64,000 bases of DNA from Polaribacter aestuariivivens (GCF_005885675.1 NZ_VANR01000005.1:248001-312000), one strand, 5' to 3'. Shown: positions 46,190 to 55,270, counted from the stretch's first letter. Numbers and translations are program-made. The notes: generated by a model from the letters alone, not told the origin.

Positions 46190-47041
46190 TTATTTTATGC
46201 CGTTTAAAATTTGTTTTATATAATTTGTGTTCTCCATTTCTTTGAAAATTTCGGAGAAATTATCTTGTTGCATCAATTCTTTAAAGTTTTGTAAATTATT
46301 GATGTATTCTTCTAACGTTTCTATGACGTTTTCTTTATTTTGTTTAAAAATTGGTGTCCACATGGCTGGTGAACTTTTTGCCAAACGTACAGTAGATTCA
46401 AAACCAGAACCTGCCATATCAAAAATATCACGTTCGTTTTTTTCTTTATTGATAACTGTTTTACCTAACATAAATGCACTAATGTGAGATAAGTGCGAAA
46501 CATACGCAATATGTTTGTCATGAGAAACTGGATCCATATATCTAATACGCATTCCAATGGCTCTAAAAAGGTCTAATGCTTTTTCTTGTAATTTGAAAGT
46601 TGTTTTTTCAACTTCACAAATAATATTGGTTTTCCCTTTATACAAGCCAGAAATGGCTGCAGTTGGTCCAGATTTTTCAGTACCTGCAATTGGGTGACAA
46701 GCTAAAAAGTTGCGCCTTCTTTTATGATGTTCAACTGCTTTACAAATAGCTTCTTTTGTGGAACCTGCATCTACAACTAAAGTAGTATCAGAAATTTTAT
46801 CTAAGATAGTTGGTAGTAATTTTACAGTGGCATCTACAGGAATTGATACAATTACCAAATCTGCATTTTTTAAATCGTCTATTGTTGCTTTTTGGTCAAT
46901 TAATTTTAATTCTAACGCTTTATTTAGAGTTTCGTCTTTTCTACTAATTCCATGAATTACAGCTTCTGGATTGTAATTTTTAATATCAATTGCAAAACTA
47001 CCTCCAATTAAACCAACACCAATAAAAAATATATTTTTCAT
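46190..47041 (-). CDS. tyrA: Prephenate dehydrogenase
   Basis: This enzyme oxidises prephenate to 4-hydroxyphenylpyruvate, the tyrosine precursor, using NAD(P)+. The 283-residue product has a Rossmann start (IFFIGVGLIGGSFAIDI, about 4-20), VDAGSTKEAICKAV (about 92) and the HPIAGTEKSGPTAA stretch (about 115-128). The end lacks an ACT domain. A 53-codon microprotein gene lies directly upstream. Confidence 0.95.
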   Translation of the reverse strand: MKNIFFIGVGLIGGSFAIDIKNYNPEAVIHGISRKDETLNKALELKLIDQKATIDDLKNADLVIVSIPVDATVKLLPTILDKISDTTLVVDAGSTKEAICKAVEHHKRRRNFLACHPIAGTEKSGPTAAISGLYKGKTNIICEVEKTTFKLQEKALDLFRAIGMRIRYMDPVSHDKHIAYVSHLSHISAFMLGKTVINKEKNERDIFDMAGSGFESTVRLAKSSPAMWTPIFKQNKENVIETLEEYINNLQNFKELMQQDNFSEIFKEMENTNYIKQILNGIK

Positions 47042-47043
47042 TT

Positions 47044-47205
47044 TTACTCTTTTTTTTGATCTTCCTTTTTTTGTTGAATAACGCCAATCGCAACTCCCAA
47101 AGAAAGCCCTAAACTAATTCCTAAACCATAGTTGCCAAAAACTACTCCAATTGCACTTCCTATGGCAATTCCTAAACCCATCCACAAACCTAATTTTTTC
47201 TTCAT
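47044..47205 (-). CDS. 53-residue glycine-rich membrane microprotein inside the aromatic operon
   Basis: Reading the gap on the minus strand gives MKKKLGLWMGLGIAIGSAIG from the ATG at 47205, continuing with VVFGNYGLGISLGLSLGVAI and a charged tail, stop TAA at 47046-47044, two bases before tyrA. Two Gly-zipper-type helices span the membrane (about 5-24, 27-43). I do not know this protein as a member of an aromatic pathway; its place in the operon suggests co-expression, but no function is proven. Confidence 0.8.
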   Translation of the reverse strand: MKKKLGLWMGLGIAIGSAIGVVFGNYGLGISLGLSLGVAIGVIQQKKEDQKKE

Positions 47206-47241
47206 TTTTTTATGTTTTTTTTAAACTAACTGCCAACTGAA

Positions 47242-48384
47242 TTAAAATCTACTAATCGCTTCTTTAATAACTTCCGATGTTACGCAAAGTGAAAAACGGA
47301 TATAACCTTCACCCTGAGAACCAAAAATAGTTCCTGGTGTTATAAAAATATCTTTCTCGTATAAAACTGTATCTGTAACTTCTTCAGATTTTTTTCCTTC
47401 AGGTATTTTTGCCCAAACAAATAATCCTGTTGAGTTTTTATCGTAAACAGCATTTAATTTATCTGCTAATTCCCAAATTAGTTTTCTACGTTCTTGATAA
47501 ATTTTATTCTGATTAGAAAACCAATTATCAGATAATTGCAAAGCTTCTATAGCACCTTTTTGAATTCCGTAAAACATGCCAGAATCCATATTCGATTTTA
47601 CTTTTAATATTTCGTTGATATAGGTTGAATTCCCTAAAACCATTCCAACTCGCCAACCTGCCATATTAAAGGTTTTACTTAAAGAATTTAATTCTAAAGC
47701 TATGTCTTTTGCGCCTTCAACCTGTAAAATGCTGATAGGATTATCATTTAAAATAAAACTATAAGGATTGTCGTTTATAATTAAAATATGGTGCTTTTTA
47801 CCGAAAGCAACTAACTTTTCGAATGTTTTAAAAGTTGCATTGGTTCCTGTTGGCATGTGTGGATAATTTACCCACATAATTTTAACTTCAGATAAATCTT
47901 GCTGCTCTAACTCTTCGAAATTTGGTTGCCAATTATCACTTGCACTTAGATTGTAAAAAAGTGGTTCTGCACCCACTAATTTAGTCACAGATGTGTATGT
48001 TGGATATCCTGGATTTGGAATTAACACTTTATCGCCTTCGTTTAAAAAAGCCATAGAAATATGCATAATTCCTTCTTTGCTTCCCATTAATGGTAAAATT
48101 TCATTTTCTGAATTCGTTGCTACGGAAAATTTATTTTTATAAAAAGTAGCAATTGCGTTTCTTAATTCTGGTAAACCTTGATATGATTGATATTTGTGTG
48201 CAGCAACATCATGTAAACTTCCTTGAATTGCTTCTAAAACTTTTGTAGGTGGTTGTAAGTCTGGACTTCCAATTCCCATATTAATTATTGGTTTTCCAGC
48301 AGCTACTAACCCTCTTACTTCTCTTAATTTTTTAGAGAAATAATATTCTTGAACAGTATCTAGTCTTTTTGCAGGTTGAATCAT
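47242..48384 (-). CDS. PLP-dependent aromatic-type aminotransferase (class I/II)
   Basis: The 380-residue product is a fold-type I aminotransferase, with NPGYPTYTSVTKLVGAEPLFYNL (about 122-144), NDNPYSFI (about 204) and the PLP Lys in SLSKTFNMAGWRVG (about 233-246). Its position between pheA and tyrA suggests that it transaminates phenylpyruvate and 4-hydroxyphenylpyruvate to Phe and Tyr, though the sequence alone does not fix specificity. It overlaps pheA by 4 bases, so translation is coupled. Confidence 0.92.
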   Translation of the reverse strand: MIQPAKRLDTVQEYYFSKKLREVRGLVAAGKPIINMGIGSPDLQPPTKVLEAIQGSLHDVAAHKYQSYQGLPELRNAIATFYKNKFSVATNSENEILPLMGSKEGIMHISMAFLNEGDKVLIPNPGYPTYTSVTKLVGAEPLFYNLSASDNWQPNFEELEQQDLSEVKIMWVNYPHMPTGTNATFKTFEKLVAFGKKHHILIINDNPYSFILNDNPISILQVEGAKDIALELNSLSKTFNMAGWRVGMVLGNSTYINEILKVKSNMDSGMFYGIQKGAIEALQLSDNWFSNQNKIYQERRKLIWELADKLNAVYDKNSTGLFVWAKIPEGKKSEEVTDTVLYEKDIFITPGTIFGSQGEGYIRFSLCVTSEVIKEAISRF

Positions 48385-49205
48385 ATTCTCCCATTTTTAT
48401 AAGTTCCTAATATTTTAAATTCTTCAGCCATTATTTCAATAATTGCTTTTGCTTTTTGGTATTCTTTATAATCATCAAAAGTCACATCTACAAAAAATGA
48501 ATATTTCCAAGGTGTTTCTATAACTGGCAAAGATTGAATTTTGGTTAAATTCATTTTGCAATCACTTAATACATTTAAAATGGCAGCTAAACTTCCTCTT
48601 TTATGGTTTAACTGAAATTTTAAAGATGCTTTATTAACTTCTTTATTTATTGACGGCTCGTTTGTTTGTACTATTACAAATCTTGTTGAATTGTCTTTTA
48701 TTGTCTGAATTTCATCTTCAATAATTGCCAAATGAAAAATTTCTGCAGCTATTTTGGGAGCTATAGCAGCAATACCTTTTAAATTTTCTTTTGCGATTCT
48801 TTTAGCAACTTCAGCAGTATCAACATCTTCTACCAACTTTATGTGAGTGTGATTTTTAAAAAACTCCTTGCACTGTAATAATGCCATTGGATGTGACCAA
48901 ACTTCTTTAATATCTTCAATTTTTTGTCCTTTTAATGCCATTAAATGATGATGTATATTTAAATATTCTTCACCAATAATATGTAGGTTGTTATTGTCGA
49001 TTAAAGCATAATTAGGAATTATAGATCCTGCAATTGTATTTTCTAAAGCCATTACTCCTAAATTAGCACTTTTATCTAATAAACTGCCTACCAATGTATC
49101 AAAAGACATGCACTCAATTAGTTGAATATCCTCTCCATAAAAATCTCTTGCAACCTTATGATGGTTTGAACCTTCTGCTCCTTGTATGGCAATTATTTTT
49201 TTCAT
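48381..49205 (-). CDS. pheA: Prephenate dehydratase
   Basis: The enzyme converts prephenate to phenylpyruvate. The 274-residue product has the catalytic TRF motif (NSTRFVIVQTN, about 171-181) in a periplasmic-binding-like fold and a C-terminal ACT domain (about 196-270). In the ACT domain the Phe-binding motifs GALV and ESRP read GSLA and QSLP (KRGSLAAILNVL ... LTKIQSLPVIE). That may alter Phe feedback; similar E-to-Q changes are common in the phylum as far as I recall. It is the first gene after the attenuator. Confidence 0.94.
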   Translation of the reverse strand: MKKIIAIQGAEGSNHHKVARDFYGEDIQLIECMSFDTLVGSLLDKSANLGVMALENTIAGSIIPNYALIDNNNLHIIGEEYLNIHHHLMALKGQKIEDIKEVWSHPMALLQCKEFFKNHTHIKLVEDVDTAEVAKRIAKENLKGIAAIAPKIAAEIFHLAIIEDEIQTIKDNSTRFVIVQTNEPSINKEVNKASLKFQLNHKRGSLAAILNVLSDCKMNLTKIQSLPVIETPWKYSFFVDVTFDDYKEYQKAKAIIEIMAEEFKILGTYKNGRI

Positions 49206-49222
49206 TATTTACAATTCATATC

Positions 49223-49253
49223 AAAAAAAAAGCCTCGAAGTAAATTCGAGACT
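49223..49253 (-). terminator. Attenuator terminator of the aromatic operon
   Basis: On the minus strand the arms AGTCTCGAA (49253-49245) and TTCGAGGCT (49239-49231) form a nine-pair stem with one G-T pair, followed by eight further U residues (49230-49223). It ends 17 bases before the pheA ATG, downstream of the leader-peptide stop. Confidence 0.9.
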
Positions 49254-49296
49254 TTATATATATTTTATGTTTCTTAACAACATGATACAAAGCCTC
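49248..49296 (-). promoter_or_regulatory. Antiterminator pairing of the aromatic attenuator
   Basis: GAGGCTTT (49296-49289, inside the leader-peptide frame, codons 20-22) is complementary over 8 bases (one G-T) to AAAGTCTC (49255-49248), the left arm region of the terminator. If a ribosome stalls earlier on the Phe/Tyr codons, this pairing would form and block the terminator. This is inferred from complementarity. Confidence 0.75.
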
Positions 49297-49354
49297 TCCT
49301 CTTACTAAAAAAGTAAAAGTAAAAATAGAAACGTGTAAAATTGTTGTGTAACAT
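49274..49354 (-). CDS. Leader peptide of the aromatic operon (Phe/Tyr-rich, 26 residues)
   Basis: From the ATG at 49354 the frame encodes 26 residues and stops at TAA (49276-49274). Codons 6-16 give F-T-R-F-Y-F-Y-F-Y-F-F, so nine of eleven residues are aromatic; the whole peptide has seven Phe and three Tyr. It is followed by the attenuator terminator and preceded by a perfect consensus promoter. This is the classical layout of a leader peptide sensing charged tRNA-Phe and tRNA-Tyr. The start has a 5' leader of roughly 15 bases. Confidence 0.85.
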   Translation of the reverse strand: MLHNNFTRFYFYFYFFSKRRGFVSCC

Positions 49355-49376
49355 TTTATGCTCTTTGTTCGCGTGA

Positions 49377-49407
49377 CAAATCTAAAGATTAATTTTAGAT
49401 ATACAAA
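49377..49407 (-). promoter_or_regulatory. Consensus promoter of the aromatic operon
   Basis: On the minus strand TTTG (49407-49404), exactly 19 bases, then TAGATTTG (49384-49377), a full match to the Bacteroidota housekeeping promoter. It lies about 23 bases upstream of the leader-peptide ATG. Confidence 0.85.
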
Positions 49408-49604
49408 TATTATTGAAAAAAAATCAGGAGAATTGGCAATTTGGTAAAAATAACATACTTTTTTCTAATAATTTTATGGATTTCTTCAATAATTACAAAT
49501 TGTAATTTAGTTTTGAAAATAAAGTTGCTTTTGAAATTTCAAATATTCTCATTCTAAACACTTTAAACAAAAGTAAAAACACTAAAATAGATTTAATTGA
49601 AGCG

Positions 49605-49634
49605 TTTGTAATAAGAAAAATAATACTATATTTG
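49605..49634 (+). promoter_or_regulatory. Promoter of rpsO
   Basis: TTTG (49605-49608), 18 bases, TATATTTG (49627-49634). The rpsO ATG follows 56 bases after the -7 box. Confidence 0.7.
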
Positions 49635-49690
49635 CACCTTCAATAGAAAAACTATTGGAAATACATAAAAATCATTTAAATAATATTGGC

Positions 49691-49960
49691 ATGTACTTAA
49701 CTAAAGAAGTAAAGGAAAGCATCTTCGAAAAACACGGTAAAGGGAAAAACGATACTGGTTCTTCAGAAGGTCAAATTGCGTTATTTACGCACAGAATTAA
49801 CCACTTAACAGAGCATTTAAAAAATAATCGTAAAGATTATAATACTGAGCGCTCTTTAGTAATGATGGTTGGTAAGCGTAGAAGTTTATTAGATTATCTA
49901 AAGAAAAAAGATATTTTAAGATATCGTGCAATTATTAAAGAATTAGGAATTAGAAAATAA
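49691..49960 (+). CDS. rpsO: 30S ribosomal protein S15
   Basis: S15 binds the central domain of 16S rRNA early in 30S assembly. The 89-residue product starts MYLTKEVKESIFEKHGKGK, which is the family start, so I placed it at 49691 rather than at an upstream in-frame ATG (49655) whose extra residues are not S15-like. It contains NDTGSSEGQIALFTHRINHLTEHLK and KRRSLLDYLKKKDILRY. It has its own promoter and terminator, then pnp follows, the arrangement known in E. coli. Confidence 0.96.
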   Translation: MYLTKEVKESIFEKHGKGKNDTGSSEGQIALFTHRINHLTEHLKNNRKDYNTERSLVMMVGKRRSLLDYLKKKDILRYRAIIKELGIRK

Positions 49961-49967
49961 TTCTCAC

Positions 49968-50003
49968 AAAAAAAGAGGCTCTATAAACGTGCCTCTTTTT
50001 TAT
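49968..50003 (+). terminator. Terminator after rpsO
   Basis: Arms AAAAAAAGAGGC (49968-49979) and GCCTCTTTTTT (49991-50001) plus further T residues. Confidence 0.85.
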
Positions 50004-50148
50004 TTAACAAGTATTTCATTCTGCCTAACTAACAGAATCTTAATAAAAAAAATCAAGAGAACTAACAATCCTTTTGAATTTCCATTGGAAAATCCACAAC
50101 AACTACAACACAACAACAAACAGTAATTAAAAATTAGAATTAAATTTT

Positions 50149-52395
50149 ATGATTCCAAAAGTATTTAGAGAGGTCATAGACCTTGGAGATGGAAGAACCA
50201 TCTCATTAGAAACCGGTAAATTAGCGAAACAAGCGCACGGTTCTGTTGTTGTTCAAATGGGAAAAGCAATGTTATTATGTACAGTAGTTTCTAACTACAA
50301 GCAATCTGACGTTGATTTTTTACCACTTACAGTAGATTATAGAGAAAAATTTGCAGCTGCAGGTCGTTATCCTGGAGGATTTTTCAAAAGAGAAGCAAGA
50401 CCAAGTGATGGTGAAGTATTAACCATGCGTTTGGTGGACAGAGTTTTACGTCCATTATTTCCAAAAGATTACCATGCAGAAACGCAAGTGATGATTCAGT
50501 TGATGTCTCATGATGATGATGTGATGCCAGATGCATTAGCAGGTTTAGCTGCATCTGCAGCGATTCAATTATCAGACATTCCTTTCGAAACTCCAATTTC
50601 GGAAGTAAGAGTTGCTAGAGTAGATGGAGAATTTATCATCAACCCAAATAGATCACAATTAGCAAATGCAGATATTGATATGATGATTGGTGCTTCTGCA
50701 GATTCTGTAATGATGGTAGAAGGTGAAATGGATGAGTGTTCAGAAGAAGAAATGGCAGACGCTATTAAATTTGCACACGAAGCTATTAAAGTACAATGTG
50801 CTGCTCAAGTTGCTTTAGCAGAAGCTTTCGGAAAAAAAGAAACTCGTGAATATGAAGGTGAAAGAACTGATGACGAATTAGCACAAAAAATTCATGATAT
50901 GGCATACGATAAAGTGTATGCAATTGCGAAAGCAGGTTCTTCTAAACACGAAAGAAGCGCAGCATTCGCAGAAATAAAAGAAGAAATAAAAGCTACTTTT
51001 TCTGAAGAAGAATTAGAAGATTATGGTGGTTTGGTTTCAAAATATTATGCAAAAGCAGAAAAAGCTGCTATTAGAGATTTAACTTTAAATGAAGGTTTAC
51101 GTTTAGACGGACGTAAAACAGATGAAATTAGACCAATTTGGTGTGAGGTAGATTATTTACCATCAACTCATGGTTCATCTATCTTTACTAGAGGTGAAAC
51201 GCAAGCATTGGCAACCGTAACTTTAGGAACTTCAAGAGAAGCAAATCAAATAGATATGCCATCTTATGAAGGTGAAGAAACGTTTTATTTACATTATAAC
51301 TTCCCTCCTTTTTCAACAGGTGAAGCACGTCCAATTAGAGGAACATCACGTAGAGAAGTTGGTCATGGAAATTTAGCACAAAGAGCATTAAAAGGAATGA
51401 TTCCTGCAGATTGTCCTTACACAGTAAGAGTCGTTTCAGAAGTTTTAGAATCTAATGGTTCTTCTTCTATGGCAACAGTTTGTTCTGGAACAATGGCTTT
51501 AATGGATGCTGGAGTTCAGTTAAAAAAACCAGTTTCTGGTATTGCTATGGGATTAATTTCCAATGGTGAAAATTATGCAGTTTTATCTGATATTTTAGGT
51601 GATGAAGATCATTTAGGTGATATGGATTTTAAAGTAACTGGAACTGCAGACGGAATTACAGCTTGTCAAATGGATATTAAAATCAAAGGATTAAGTTACG
51701 AGATTTTAGTAAACGCATTAAAACAAGCACGCGAAGGACGTTTACATATTTTAGGAAAATTAACAGATACAATTGCTGCTCCTAATGATGATGTAAAAGC
51801 ACACGCTCCAAAAATGATTAATAGAAGAATACCAAACGATTTAATTGGTGCTTTTATTGGTCCAGGAGGAAAACACATTCAAGAATTACAGAAAGAAACA
51901 GGAACAACTATTGTTATTACTGAAGATGCTGTAACAGAAGAAGGTATTATTGAAATTTTAGGTACAGATCCAAAAGGAATTGAAACTGTAATTTCAAGAA
52001 TTGAGTCTATGTTATTCAAACCAGAAGTTGGAAGCGTTTACGAAGTGAAAGTAATTAAAATGTTAGATTTTGGTGCTGTTGTAGAGTATGTAGAAGCTCC
52101 AGGAAATGAAGTTTTATTACATGTTTCTGAATTGGCTTGGGAAAGAACTGACAATGTTTCTGATGTAGTTAAAATGGGAGATGTTTTAGATGTAAAATAT
52201 TTTGGAATAGACCCAAGAACTCGTAAAGAAAAAGTTTCTAGAAAAGCTTTGTTACCAAAACCAGAAGGTTATGTAGCAAGACCACCAAGAGATGACAAAC
52301 GTTCTGGAGGACGTGATAACAGAGGAAGAGATAATCGCGGACGTGACAACAGACGTGATGATAGAAAACCTAGAGAACCAAGAAAAGAAGATTAA
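50149..52395 (+). CDS. pnp: Polyribonucleotide nucleotidyltransferase (PNPase)
   Basis: PNPase degrades RNA 3' to 5' by phosphorolysis and can add tails. The 748-residue product has two RNase PH domains (the second with [20 protein letters not shown], about 385-404), a KH domain (MLINRRI-type [18 protein letters not shown], about 565-582) and an S1 domain (about 620-690). The tail (about 700-748) is an imperfect RDNRG repeat ([24 protein letters not shown], Gly/Arg/Asp-rich), longer than in E. coli (711 residues). The start at 50149 is the ATG matching [20 protein letters not shown]. Confidence 0.96.
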   Translation: MIPKVFREVIDLGDGRTISLETGKLAKQAHGSVVVQMGKAMLLCTVVSNYKQSDVDFLPLTVDYREKFAAAGRYPGGFFKREARPSDGEVLTMRLVDRVLRPLFPKDYHAETQVMIQLMSHDDDVMPDALAGLAASAAIQLSDIPFETPISEVRVARVDGEFIINPNRSQLANADIDMMIGASADSVMMVEGEMDECSEEEMADAIKFAHEAIKVQCAAQVALAEAFGKKETREYEGERTDDELAQKIHDMAYDKVYAIAKAGSSKHERSAAFAEIKEEIKATFSEEELEDYGGLVSKYYAKAEKAAIRDLTLNEGLRLDGRKTDEIRPIWCEVDYLPSTHGSSIFTRGETQALATVTLGTSREANQIDMPSYEGEETFYLHYNFPPFSTGEARPIRGTSRREVGHGNLAQRALKGMIPADCPYTVRVVSEVLESNGSSSMATVCSGTMALMDAGVQLKKPVSGIAMGLISNGENYAVLSDILGDEDHLGDMDFKVTGTADGITACQMDIKIKGLSYEILVNALKQAREGRLHILGKLTDTIAAPNDDVKAHAPKMINRRIPNDLIGAFIGPGGKHIQELQKETGTTIVITEDAVTEEGIIEILGTDPKGIETVISRIESMLFKPEVGSVYEVKVIKMLDFGAVVEYVEAPGNEVLLHVSELAWERTDNVSDVVKMGDVLDVKYFGIDPRTRKEKVSRKALLPKPEGYVARPPRDDKRSGGRDNRGRDNRGRDNRRDDRKPREPRKED

Positions 52396-52417
52396 TTTTT
52401 TCTTTTTATAAATATTT

Positions 52418-52450
52418 AAAAATCGCCAATTAATATTGGCGATTTTTTTA
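52418..52450 (+). terminator. Terminator after pnp
   Basis: Arms AAAAATCGCCAAT (52418-52430) and ATTGGCGATTTTT (52435-52447), then T residues. Confidence 0.85.
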
Positions 52451-52505
52451 TGCTTTTTTGTTTCTTTGTATATATTTTTAACTTCACCGTTTTTAAAATC
52501 AATCT

Positions 52506-53627
52506 TTGAAAATACAACAAACCTCATTTTTATCTTTAGGAACCAATCAAGGTAATAAATTGGAAAACCTACAAAAAGCAATATATTCAATTGCGAACAA
52601 AGTTGGTGATGTTTTAAAAATATCTTCTGTTTATAAGACTGATTCTTGGGGCTTTAAGGGTAATGATTTTTTAAATATATGTATCAAAATATCCACTTAT
52701 CAATCTCCGCAAAAACTCATAAAATCTTTATTAAAAATTGAAGAAGAGTTAGGTAGACAAAGAAACGATTCTGGAGAATATCAAGATAGAAATATAGATA
52801 TTGACATTCTATTATTTGGGCAAGAAATCATTTTATCTAAATCGCTAATTGTACCACATTCAAAAATGTTACAACGCAAGTTTGTTTTGGTTCCTTTGGC
52901 TGAAATCGCAAAGAACATAACACACCCAGTAATACAAAAAACCATTTCATTTTGTTTACAAAACTGTAATGATTCGTCTAAAATTACTAAAATTAAAAAC
53001 ACTTTAATTCGTCCAATTCCAATTTCAGAAAAATACAATTACATTGCTATTGAAGGAAATATTGGAGCTGGAAAAACATCATTAGCAAAAATGATGTCAA
53101 AAGATTTTAATGCCAAATTAGTTTTAGAACGTTTTGCTGACAACCCATTTTTACCAAAATTTTATAAAGACAAAGAAAGGTATGCATTTCCTTTAGAAAT
53201 GAGTTTTTTAGCCGATAGATATCAACAATTGAGCGATGATTTAGCGCAGTTCGACTTATTTAAAAACTTTATTGTATCAGATTATTATATTTTTAAATCT
53301 CTAATATTTGCACAAGTAACACTCTCTAAAGATGAGTACTTACTTTACAGAAAAATGTTTAATTTAATGTACAAAGAAATCCAAAAGCCAGATTTGTATG
53401 TATATCTATATCAAAACACAGACAGGTTATTAGAAAACATAAAAATCAGAGGGAGAAAATATGAGCAAAATATAACATCTGAATATTTAAAACAAATTCA
53501 TGATGGATACCAATGCTTTATAAATACACATAATGATTTAAATTTATTAATTGTAGACGTCTCTGAATTAGACTTCGTAAATCAAGAAAAAGATTATAAA
53601 TTCATTATTGAAAAAATAAAAGCTTAA
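52506..53627 (+). CDS. folK: HPPK (FolK) fused to a deoxynucleoside kinase domain
   Basis: The 373-residue product starts at a TTG. Residues 1-165 are 6-hydroxymethyl-7,8-dihydropterin pyrophosphokinase: FLSLGTNQGNKLENLQKAI (about 8-26), SVYKTDSWGF, and the signature DRNIDIDILLFG (about 97-108). Residues about 178-373 are a deoxynucleoside kinase: Walker A IEGNIGAGKTSLAK (about 181-194), an ERF motif with substrate-binding FLADRYQQ, and a lid-like RGRKYEQ. It thus combines a folate-pathway enzyme and a nucleoside salvage kinase, both important for thymidylate supply. Confidence 0.93.
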   Translation: MKIQQTSFLSLGTNQGNKLENLQKAIYSIANKVGDVLKISSVYKTDSWGFKGNDFLNICIKISTYQSPQKLIKSLLKIEEELGRQRNDSGEYQDRNIDIDILLFGQEIILSKSLIVPHSKMLQRKFVLVPLAEIAKNITHPVIQKTISFCLQNCNDSSKITKIKNTLIRPIPISEKYNYIAIEGNIGAGKTSLAKMMSKDFNAKLVLERFADNPFLPKFYKDKERYAFPLEMSFLADRYQQLSDDLAQFDLFKNFIVSDYYIFKSLIFAQVTLSKDEYLLYRKMFNLMYKEIQKPDLYVYLYQNTDRLLENIKIRGRKYEQNITSEYLKQIHDGYQCFINTHNDLNLLIVDVSELDFVNQEKDYKFIIEKIKA

Positions 53628-53642
53628 TTTAAAAAAAAATCA

Positions 53643-53650
53643 TATTTTTG
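53643..53650 (+). promoter_or_regulatory. Promoter -7 element (TATTTTTG)
   Basis: TATTTTTG fits TAnnTTTG and lies 53 bases before the OmpA gene ATG. No -33 box at 19 bases. Confidence 0.4.
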
Positions 53651-53702
53651 CAAAATAAATAATTCCCCCGATTGTTGAATTAATAGTATATTTTATACAG
53701 AA

Positions 53703-55214
53703 ATGAGGAGAATTTTAATACCACTTTTATTATTTGGTTGTTTAATATCAACCAAATCTTTTGGTCAATTTACTACAGACGAAATTACTTACGGAAACAG
53801 AATCGACTTAGAAAATAGCAATAGTTGGGCTTTTGGCGGTGGTTTGAGTAATTTTATCATGCATGGAGACTTACGTTCTATTGGAACTTCAGATGATACT
53901 AATTATTGGAACTTTGGAGGTTATTTTTATATAGATAAAATGTTTAATCCTTTACTGGGTCTAGAAGGGAAACTTTTTTATACGCAAATGTCTGGAGGAG
54001 CACAGTATTTTAACTCAGACTTAGCAAATCATGTTCCCTCATATGTTAATATAACAGATTCTTCTAGAGATAATTATGTTGGAGACTTAAATAATATGTT
54101 TTTTGAAGGTAGATCTTATGGATTAGAATTAAACTTAATATTTAGTTTTTCTAATCTATATCAAACTACATCAACAAAATGGCATGCTGCAGGTTATTTT
54201 GGTATCGGTTACCAATTCTATAATTCAAGATTAGGGGAAAAATTAGCAAATGGTAGTACTAATTTTATACCAGATGCTGATTTTGGAAACAACCCTTCAA
54301 GAAATAGTAAAAATGATGCTACTTCTATATACCTATCTGCTCAATTTGGTTTAAAAAGAAGAATTACTAAAAGAATTGATTTAGAGTTTAGAACTGGTAT
54401 GTATTTTAACTACGAAGACCACTTAGATGCTGCAATTTCTAGAAAACAAGATTGGGAAACTTTCTTTGTGACAAGTTTAGGAGTTGCTGTAAAATTAGGA
54501 AAGAAAAAAGTTTTCACTATTTGGGGTGATGAAGGTGGAGATAAAAGAGGTAAATTTAAAATTATTGATACCGATAAAGATGGTGTAATGGATCAATTAG
54601 ATATTGAGCCAAATACACCTGCTGGAGTGATGGTTTATGGTAATGGTAAAGCTGTTGATTCTGATAAAGATGGAATACCAGATTATAAAGACAAATGTCC
54701 TTTAGAATATGGCCCTGAATCAAACGAAGGTTGTCCATTAAATATAGATTCTGATGGTGATGGAATTATGGATGGTAAAGATCTATGTCCTGCAACTCCT
54801 GGAACTGTAGAAAATAGAGGTTGTCCGAAACAAGAGGCTGGTAACCCTTCAAACATTAATCAACAAATTGCATTGTTAGCAGCTAGTATTTATTTTGATA
54901 CAAATAGCGATAAAATTAAATCTATATCTTTTAACACTATTGATAAAATTGTATCTCTTATGAAAGAAGTACCAGATGTGAAGTTTGTTATTGAAGGTCA
55001 TACAGATGATAGAAATAGTGACAGATATAACTTATATTTATCTCAAAGAAGAGCAAATGCTGTTAGAAAGTATATGATACAACAAGGTATTCCTAACGAG
55101 AGATTAGAAGCTAAAGGTTATGGAGAATCTAGACCTAAGTTTTCTAACGATAATGAAGGTGGAAGACAGTTGAACAGAAGAGTTGAAATTAAAGCTGCTG
55201 GATCATTAGATTAG
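53703..55214 (+). CDS. OmpA-family outer-membrane protein with thrombospondin type 3 repeats
   Basis: The 503-residue product has a signal peptide (MRRILIPLLLFGCLISTKSFGQ), an N-terminal beta-barrel-like region (about 25-290), thrombospondin type 3 calcium-binding repeats (about 296-380, with DTDKDGVMDQLD, DSDKDGIPDYKDKCP, DSDGDGIMDGKDLCP) and an OmpA C-terminal domain (about 395-500, IYFDTNSDKI ... VIEGHTDDRNSDRYNLYLSQRRANAVRKY) that binds peptidoglycan. It anchors the outer membrane to the cell wall. Monocistronic. Confidence 0.95.
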   Translation: MRRILIPLLLFGCLISTKSFGQFTTDEITYGNRIDLENSNSWAFGGGLSNFIMHGDLRSIGTSDDTNYWNFGGYFYIDKMFNPLLGLEGKLFYTQMSGGAQYFNSDLANHVPSYVNITDSSRDNYVGDLNNMFFEGRSYGLELNLIFSFSNLYQTTSTKWHAAGYFGIGYQFYNSRLGEKLANGSTNFIPDADFGNNPSRNSKNDATSIYLSAQFGLKRRITKRIDLEFRTGMYFNYEDHLDAAISRKQDWETFFVTSLGVAVKLGKKKVFTIWGDEGGDKRGKFKIIDTDKDGVMDQLDIEPNTPAGVMVYGNGKAVDSDKDGIPDYKDKCPLEYGPESNEGCPLNIDSDGDGIMDGKDLCPATPGTVENRGCPKQEAGNPSNINQQIALLAASIYFDTNSDKIKSISFNTIDKIVSLMKEVPDVKFVIEGHTDDRNSDRYNLYLSQRRANAVRKYMIQQGIPNERLEAKGYGESRPKFSNDNEGGRQLNRRVEIKAAGSLD

Positions 55215-55233
55215 CAATGTTTTATTAATAAAT

Positions 55234-55270
55234 AAAAAAAGAGACTGCTTTTAAAGTAGTCTCTTTTTTT
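55234..55270 (+). terminator. Terminator after the OmpA gene
   Basis: Arms AAAAGAGACTGCTT (55237-55250) and AAGTAGTCTCTTTT (55254-55267), one G-T pair, with A and T runs on the two sides. Confidence 0.85.

Noticed and set aside
49655..49690. Upstream ATG for rpsO
   Set aside because: The extra 12 residues are not part of S15; MYLTKE is the normal start.
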